NCBI GenBank assembly: GCA_028873745.1
Contig: JAPPNT010000084.1
Coordinates: 1-6,374, forward strand
Length of the DNA: 6,374 bases
Direction of reading: 5' to 3'
Source: Chloroflexota bacterium
Lineage (GTDB): Bacteria > Chloroflexota > Dehalococcoidia > Lucifugimonadales > UBA1127
Both the position numbers and the translations under genes were made by a program. The notes beneath the pieces are model-generated. The model ran no database searches. It saw only the letters and a list, made by a program, of their open reading frames with translations, and was not told the origin of the DNA. Below, piece after piece: positions 1 through 6,374 of this stretch (position 1 is its first letter; each line of letters starts with the position of its first letter).

Positions 1-203
1 GCCTCGTCGTGGATCGAGCAGGGTCCGACAATGACAAACAGGCGGTCGTCCGTCGAGTTCAGGATGGCCTCGATTTGTGCACGGCCCCGCACGACGTGGT
101 CCGCGATCTCCTCCGTGATGGGGAGATGCTCGTCCAGGTCGTTGGGGCTCAACAGAGGCGCCGTGCCCGTTACATTCACGTCTTCAACCTTGGTCTTCTG
201 CAT
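1..203 (-). CDS. aroG: 3-deoxy-7-phosphoheptulonate (DAHP) synthase, type I, N-terminal part
   Basis: The enzyme condenses phosphoenolpyruvate with erythrose 4-phosphate to DAHP, the first step of the shikimate pathway to Phe, Tyr and Trp, in the cytosol. Only the first 67 codons are present; the rest lies beyond base 1. The signature GPCSIHD is at residues 60-66, preceded by TDDRLFVIV, which matches the E. coli AroG/AroF/AroH (class I-alpha) stretch NDDRLLVVIGPCSIHD as I remember it. Upstream residues such as LLSP, LPITEEIA and the helix before IEAILN also follow AroG, whose N-terminal region takes part in feedback inhibition. The ATG at 203 is preceded by a Shine-Dalgarno-like AAGGA at 213-217 with a 9-base spacer. 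An attenuator with a Tyr/Phe-rich leader peptide lies just upstream. The family call is secure. The choice of symbol among aroF, aroG and aroH is arbitrary, and which amino acid inhibits the enzyme cannot be told from this fragment. Confidence 0.93.
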   Translation of the reverse strand, partial: MQKTKVEDVNVTGTAPLLSPNDLDEHLPITEEIADHVVRGRAQIEAILNSTDDRLFVIVGPCSIHDE

Positions 204-212
204 GTCCTCACA

Positions 213-217
213 TCCTT
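213..217 (-). promoter_or_regulatory. Ribosome binding site of the DAHP synthase gene
   Basis: Minus-strand AAGGA lies 9 bases before the ATG at 203. It sits about 50 bases beyond the attenuator U-tract, so it is transcribed only when the terminator is bypassed. Confidence 0.6.
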
Positions 218-266
218 CTCTGGCTCCGCTCCGTGTGTGCTTCACCGCCGGCGAGGGGAGCTCAGG

Positions 267-299
267 CAAACAAAAACCCGCCGGCGATTGCTCGGCGGG
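267..299 (-). terminator. Intrinsic terminator of the DAHP synthase attenuator (segments 3:4)
   Basis: On the minus strand a perfect 7-bp stem (CCCGCCG at 299-293 with CGGCGGG at 283-277) encloses a 9-base loop and runs straight into TTTTTGTTTG (276-267). This is a standard Rho-independent terminator. It lies between the leader peptide stop (330) and the DAHP synthase start (203), where it would end transcription before the structural gene. The 5' arm is also complementary to a segment inside the leader ORF, so an alternative fold can dismantle it. Confidence 0.88.
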
Positions 300-353
300 G
301 AAGTGCCTTCTACTTGCGCTATCTGGTTGTCACACAGCAATTCCCCTGCCGGC
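293..353 (-). promoter_or_regulatory. Antiterminator pairing (segments 2:3) of the attenuator
   Basis: Minus-strand segment 2 (351-341, CGGC-A-GGGGAA) pairs with segment 3 (302-293, TTCCCCGCCG) through 10 base pairs with a single bulged A. Segment 3 contains the whole 5' arm of the terminator stem, so 2:3 and 3:4 exclude each other. Segment 2 can instead pair upstream in the 1:2 hairpin (CCGGC at 364-360 with GCCGG at 353-349, loop ACATAT), which would free the terminator. The four-segment arrangement matches the trp/phe attenuation model. The pairings are read directly; their relative stabilities were not computed. Confidence 0.75.
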
Positions 354-404
354 ATATGTGCCGGTAAAGAAATAACCATACTGATAGGTCATTGCTGTGC
401 TCAT
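330..404 (-). CDS. Tyr/Phe-rich attenuator leader peptide (24 aa)
   Basis: This short ORF runs from ATG (404) to TGA (332-330). Its centre reads MTYQYGYFFTGTY: four Tyr and two Phe in 24 codons, with Tyr-Phe-Phe consecutive at codons 11-13. Tyr is encoded only by TAT, and Phe by TTC and TTT. It lies between a promoter (414-441) and an intrinsic terminator (267-299) ahead of DAHP synthase, as a leader peptide should. A ribosome stalled for charged tRNA-Tyr or tRNA-Phe around codons 7-13 would cover RNA segment 1 (364-360) and leave segment 2 free to form the antiterminator. A ribosome reaching the stop would cover segment 2 and allow termination. The start is nearly at the predicted transcript 5' end and has no clear Shine-Dalgarno. 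An in-frame ATG at 392 (codon 5) is an alternative start that keeps all the Tyr and Phe codons. The peptide probably has no other function. Confidence 0.85.
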   Translation of the reverse strand: MSTAMTYQYGYFFTGTYAGRGIAV

Positions 405-413
405 ACGGAATCC

Positions 414-441
414 ATCCTACAGAAACATCCCAGCTTGTCAA
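414..441 (-). promoter_or_regulatory. Sigma-70-type promoter for the leader peptide and DAHP synthase
   Basis: The minus strand has a perfect -35 TTGACA (441-436), a 16-base spacer and a -10 TAGGAT (419-414). Transcription should begin near G406 or A404, within a few bases of the leader peptide ATG at 404. No recognisable TyrR-like operator was found around it. Confidence 0.7.
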
Positions 442-486
442 TAGGCAGGCTGAAATATGCCTCAAAGGAGGACACAACAGTATTGC

Positions 487-509
487 CCAGGCAGGCATGC
501 AGAGCCTGG
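487..509. repeat. Short inverted repeat upstream of the aro promoter
   Basis: CCAGGC (487-492) and GCCTGG (504-509) form a 6-bp inverted repeat around an 11-base loop that contains GCATGC. It lies between the end of the rsmD operon and the aro promoter. It has no U-tract on either side, so its role is unknown. It could help end transcription of the operon or serve as a protein site. Confidence 0.35.
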
Positions 510-533
510 TTCATCCCCGAACGAGCGCCGCGT

Positions 534-565
534 AGGCGGGACCCCGTAGCCAGGAGGTCCCGCCT
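534..565 (-). terminator. Strong hairpin after the rsmD-coaD-coiled-coil operon
   Basis: A perfect 10-bp inverted repeat, AGGCGGGACC (534-543) with GGTCCCGCCT (556-565), has a 12-base loop. It begins 7 bases after the stop codon at 573. The position suggests a transcript end or 3' stabiliser, but no U-run follows on the minus strand, so it is not a canonical Rho-independent terminator. Rho-dependent termination, or some read-through into the aro leader, remains possible. Confidence 0.5.
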
Positions 566-572
566 GGAGGCG

Positions 573-1097
573 CTAGGCTGCCTTGGTGGTGCTGTCCTCG
601 AGGCTGTCGAGACCGCGGCGAACGCTGTTGAGCACCGTGGAGAGGTGCATCTCAAGGTGGTACAGCGTCTCGTGCGCGTACTGGTTGGCTTCCTCGAATC
701 GCTGGTCGGCGAAGGACTGGGCGTCCTGCATCAGCCGGTGCGCCTTCTTCTGCGCGTCCATGACGATGCCATCGGCCTGCTCCTGCGCCTCCATCACCAT
801 CTCCTCCGCCTTCTTGTGGGCCTGCGACACGATCTCGCTGTCGTGCACCTTGTTCCGGCCCTCTTCCTCAGCGGAGCTCTTGATGCGGCGGGCGTCCAGG
901 AGCGACTGGTTGATGATGGCCTCCCGGCGCGCCATCAGTTCCTCGGCCTCCACGACGTCCCGCGGGATCCCCAGCCGCATCTGGTCGACCAGCTCGAGCA
1001 GCTTGTCCTGCTCGATCATGATCTTCCGGGTGCCCGGGAACTTACCGCTGGCTGTAGCCATGGATTCCAGCTTGTCTACCAGGTTCAAAAGGTCCAT
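573..1097 (-). CDS. DivIVA/SepIVA-like coiled-coil protein
   Basis: The protein has 174 residues, no signal peptide, no membrane segment and no Cys. The N-terminal part (residues 1-60: LLNLVDKLE, DKLLELVDQM, LGIP, then EAEELMARREAII) resembles, from memory, the start of mycobacterial SepIVA and other actinobacterial DivIVA-like proteins that act in septation and cell-envelope growth. A long helix follows with five consecutive 11-residue repeats (residues 89-143), then a conserved-looking C-terminal helix (LSTVLNSVRRGLDSL). It is shorter than SepIVA, mainly in the coiled coil. Database entries for such proteins are sometimes labelled ATP synthase subunit b-like because of the same Ala-rich helix, but there is no N-terminal membrane anchor here. 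The start is supported by an AAGGAGG sequence 5 bases before ATG. It is the last gene of the operon, 10 bases after coaD; I recall a similar coaD-DivIVA-like order in actinobacteria. The function is inferred, not shown. Confidence 0.82.
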   Translation of the reverse strand: MDLLNLVDKLESMATASGKFPGTRKIMIEQDKLLELVDQMRLGIPRDVVEAEELMARREAIINQSLLDARRIKSSAEEEGRNKVHDSEIVSQAHKKAEEMVMEAQEQADGIVMDAQKKAHRLMQDAQSFADQRFEEANQYAHETLYHLEMHLSTVLNSVRRGLDSLEDSTTKAA

Positions 1098-1107
1098 TGC
1101 GCCTCCT

Positions 1108-1608
1108 TCATCTACCGGCCCTTCCAGGCCTGTTATTCAGCTTGGCCCTCAGCGCCTCGGCCACTTCCGGGGTCACTAGGCCGGAGACGTCTGCGCCAAG
1201 CGCGGCTACCTCTTTAATGCGGGACGAACTCAGGAACTGCCACTCGATGTTGGTCATCAGGAACACCGTCTCAAGGTGCGGCGCCAGTTTCTTGTTCATA
1301 AGCGTCATGTCGAACTCTTGCTCGAAGTCGGCGCCCGCACGCAGCCCGCGAAGCATGACGTCGGCGTGAATGGACTGGGCGAAGTTGACGACGAGGCCGC
1401 TGAACGCCACAGCTTCGGCGTTCTCGATGTCCGCCAGCGCCTTCTGGCAAAGGGCCAACCTCTCCTCGGTGGAGAACATGACGGATTTGAGCGATCCGGC
1501 ATAAACGGCCACGATGACCTTGTCGAAGAGCAATGCGGCTCGCCTGGCAATGTCCAGGTGGCCATTGGTGATCGGATCGAAGGTACCCATGTACAGCGCG
1601 GTGGTCAT
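1108..1608 (-). CDS. coaD: Pantetheine-phosphate adenylyltransferase (PPAT)
   Basis: This enzyme transfers AMP from ATP to 4'-phosphopantetheine to give dephospho-CoA, the penultimate step of coenzyme A synthesis, in the cytosol. The 166 residues fit the family (E. coli about 159). Visible motifs are GTFDPITNGHLD at residues 8-19 with the nucleotidyltransferase TNGH at 14-17, K41 and MFSTEERLAL at 44-53, LRGLRAGADFEQEF at 86-99, and the ATP-binding SSSRIKE at 128-134 (roughly). The Pro usually found before GTFDP is Met here. The ATG at 1608 is preferred because the family starts a few residues before GTFDP; an upstream in-frame start at 1671 would add 21 unrelated residues inside rsmD. The start overlaps the rsmD stop as ATGA, which indicates translational coupling. 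A purine-rich GGGGGGAAG precedes it. Confidence 0.96.
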   Translation of the reverse strand: MTTALYMGTFDPITNGHLDIARRAALLFDKVIVAVYAGSLKSVMFSTEERLALCQKALADIENAEAVAFSGLVVNFAQSIHADVMLRGLRAGADFEQEFDMTLMNKKLAPHLETVFLMTNIEWQFLSSSRIKEVAALGADVSGLVTPEVAEALRAKLNNRPGRAGR

Positions 1609-2162
1609 GCGGCTTCCCCCCGATGGTAGAGGGTCACCATGGTCTCGCCGTAGCGCCGCTGCCTGAGGCACGTCAGGCCGTCGATCTCCGCCGGCAGCTC
1701 CTGGTGGCGCGAGTGCTCGACCGCGACCACGCCGCCGTCGGCCGCGAGACCCGAGTCGCCGATGCGCTCGATGAGCGGTACAAGGCTCTTGTAGGCGTAG
1801 GGAGGGTCCATAAGGATGACGTGGTACGGGCCGTCCAGAAGGTCCGGGGCGCGCTCCGCCTGCGTACGGTGCACACGCCCGCGCGCGTCATATTCGAGAC
1901 TGCGAAGGGAGCCGGTGATGGCCTCGCACTGGCGGGCGTCGCGCTCCATGAAGTCCACCCACTCGGCGCCGCGGCTGAGGGCCTCCATGCCCAGGGCGCC
2001 GGTGCCGGAGAAGAGGTCGAGCACGCGCGCGCCGTCAAGGTACGGCTCGAGCATGGAGAAGATGGCTGAGCGCACGAGGTTGGACGTAGGTCGAGTGCGA
2101 GCCCCGCTGGGGGATTGCAGTGCACGGCCTTTGGCGTTGCCGCCAATTATCCGAAGCGCCAC
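1605..2162 (-). CDS. rsmD: 16S rRNA (guanine966-N2)-methyltransferase
   Basis: RsmD is an S-adenosylmethionine-dependent enzyme that methylates G966 (E. coli numbering) of 16S rRNA during 30S assembly. The 185-residue length is near that of E. coli RsmD (about 198). The N-terminus RIIGGNAKGRAL (4-15) and RPTSNLVRSAIFSML (24-38) are typical. The SAM-binding motif DLFSGTGALGMEALSRGA is at residues 49-66, the catalytic DPPY at 119-122, and the C-terminal RRYGETMVTLY at 169-179. The start is GTG at 2162, chosen because it gives the family N-terminus and because GGAGGAGAG (2175-2167) ends 4 bases upstream. It is the first gene of a three-gene operon and is divergent from rpoB. A stable hairpin abuts its ribosome binding site. 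Confidence 0.96.
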   Translation of the reverse strand: MALRIIGGNAKGRALQSPSGARTRPTSNLVRSAIFSMLEPYLDGARVLDLFSGTGALGMEALSRGAEWVDFMERDARQCEAITGSLRSLEYDARGRVHRTQAERAPDLLDGPYHVILMDPPYAYKSLVPLIERIGDSGLAADGGVVAVEHSRHQELPAEIDGLTCLRQRRYGETMVTLYHRGEAA

Positions 2163-2173
2163 GTATCTCTCCT

Positions 2174-2198
2174 CCAGGCGTCCGCCGGACGGGCCTGG
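2174..2198 (-). promoter_or_regulatory. Hairpin touching the rsmD Shine-Dalgarno sequence
   Basis: In the rsmD 5' UTR, CCAGGC (2198-2193) pairs with GCCTGG (2179-2174), and an inner GTCC/GGAC stem (2190-2187 with 2183-2180) has a 3-base loop. That makes 10 bp with a two-base bulge on one side. The stem takes in the first two G of the Shine-Dalgarno (2175-2174) and leaves the rest open, so it may modulate initiation or simply protect the 5' end. Confidence 0.4.
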
Positions 2199-2279
2199 CG
2201 GCCCGCTGCCCGGTACGGCTGCGCTTGGTTCACCAGAAGCTCGCCTGCTGTCAAGCCGAACGAGCTTATTCAGACAGCT

Positions 2280-2308
2280 AGTCTACCATCCACCCTACAT
2301 ATTGTAAA
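2280..2308 (-). promoter_or_regulatory. Sigma-70-type promoter for the rsmD operon
   Basis: The minus strand has -35 TTTACA (2308-2303), a 17-base spacer and -10 TAGACT (2285-2280). The predicted start near 2273 gives a 5' UTR of about 110 bases before the GTG at 2162. It stands back to back with the rpoB promoter, with about 29 bases between the two -35 boxes. Confidence 0.55.
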
Positions 2309-2337
2309 CCCTGACACGAAAGTCTTGCAGGAACCCC

Positions 2338-2366
2338 TTGACAAGACGGGCGCTGCTGGGTATCCT
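2338..2366 (+). promoter_or_regulatory. Sigma-70-type promoter for rpoB
   Basis: A perfect -35 TTGACA (2338-2343), a 17-base spacer and -10 TATCCT (2361-2366) followed by an AT-rich stretch form the best promoter on the plus strand. The predicted start is near 2373, about 150 bases before the rpoB ATG. Confidence 0.68.
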
Positions 2367-2372
2367 ATATAT

Positions 2373-2521
2373 CTTGTAGAGCTATGTCTTTACCGAAACC
2401 GGTCGCTCCCAGAACTCACAGTTCCGCCCTCGAGGTTTGTCTCCATTCAGTCCCGTTCTAGGACCCATCGTCAATTCAGCCCTCACGGTATGGCCAGTTT
2501 GCATGAAGGAGCGCGTGCCGC
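2373..2521 (+). other. rpoB 5' untranslated region
   Basis: About 150 bases lie between the predicted rpoB transcription start and the ATG. Together with the rsmD UTR and the two promoters this accounts for the gene-free stretch 2163-2521. No riboswitch, terminator or ribosomal-protein binding motif was recognised. A 25-codon ORF starting at 2384 has no convincing ribosome binding site. Confidence 0.45.
2506..2511 (+). promoter_or_regulatory. Ribosome binding site of rpoB
   Basis: AAGGAG lies 10 bases before the ATG at 2522. This is slightly long but usable, and it supports that start over other frames; the nearby ATG at 2503 is out of frame with RpoB. Confidence 0.65.

Positions 2522-6374
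<3,853 letters not shown>

Noticed and set aside
464..535. Plus-strand Shine-Dalgarno-like AAAGGAGGA with a tiny ORF (ATG at 497)
   Set aside because: The ATG is too far from the purine run, the ORF has only 12 codons, and no plus-strand promoter was seen.
534..565. Possible T-box element because of GGGACC/GGTCCC in the hairpin
   Set aside because: The T-box consensus around AGGGTGGNACCGCG is absent, there is no specifier stem, and the hairpin lies upstream of the promoter that serves the aro gene.
9..1217. Plus-strand open frame of 402 codons
   Set aside because: It crosses the DAHP synthase, attenuator, SepIVA-like gene and part of coaD in antisense. It has no family motif and low-complexity composition.
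1609..1671. Upstream in-frame start for coaD
   Set aside because: It would add 21 residues not found in PPAT, inside the end of rsmD. The ATG at 1608 gives the family N-terminus and a typical ATGA overlap.
2249..2254. Second perfect TTGACA on the minus strand in the rsmD UTR
   Set aside because: At 16-18 bases spacing the candidate -10 sequences (for example TGAACC) are poor; the 2280-2308 promoter is better.
2384..2461. 25-codon ORF in the rpoB 5' UTR
   Set aside because: There is no good Shine-Dalgarno, no run of a regulatory amino acid and no paired terminator; chance occurrence in an untranslated region is more likely.

Overview
The window comes from a GC-rich bacterial chromosome and holds ordinary housekeeping genes with one well-formed RNA regulatory element. 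The long RpoB sequence resembles Chloroflexota, perhaps the Dehalococcoidia/SAR202 side, more than Proteobacteria, Firmicutes or Actinobacteria. This placement rests on remembered sequence style, an enlarged RpoB C-terminal insert and gene order, so it is only moderately secure. No mobile element, CRISPR array, tRNA or rRNA was seen.

Layout, left to right. (1) Minus strand, 1-441: the first 67 codons of a type I DAHP synthase, the entry enzyme of the shikimate pathway, run off the left edge. Upstream of it are a sigma-70-like promoter, a 24-codon leader peptide rich in Tyr and Phe codons, mutually exclusive RNA stems and a U-tailed intrinsic terminator. Together these form a classical ribosome-mediated attenuator. 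(2) Minus strand, 573-2162: a compact operon rsmD-coaD-(DivIVA/SepIVA-like coiled-coil protein). rsmD and coaD overlap by 4 bases (ATGA), and 10 bases separate coaD from the last gene. (3) 2163-2521: a divergent regulatory region with two good back-to-back promoters, one for rsmD (minus) and one for rpoB (plus). (4) Plus strand, 2522-6374: rpoB, uninterrupted for 1284 codons and cut by the right edge inside an acidic C-terminal tail.

How the parts relate: rsmD (16S rRNA methylation), coaD (coenzyme A synthesis) and the coiled-coil protein are co-transcribed growth genes facing away from the RNA polymerase beta subunit gene. The DAHP synthase is a separate unit. Its transcription beyond the leader should depend on charged tRNA-Tyr and tRNA-Phe, so that aromatic amino acid supply sets flux into the pathway. 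The attenuator is the most interesting element here. Its components are read directly from the sequence, while the mechanism is inferred from the known trp/phe attenuation model.
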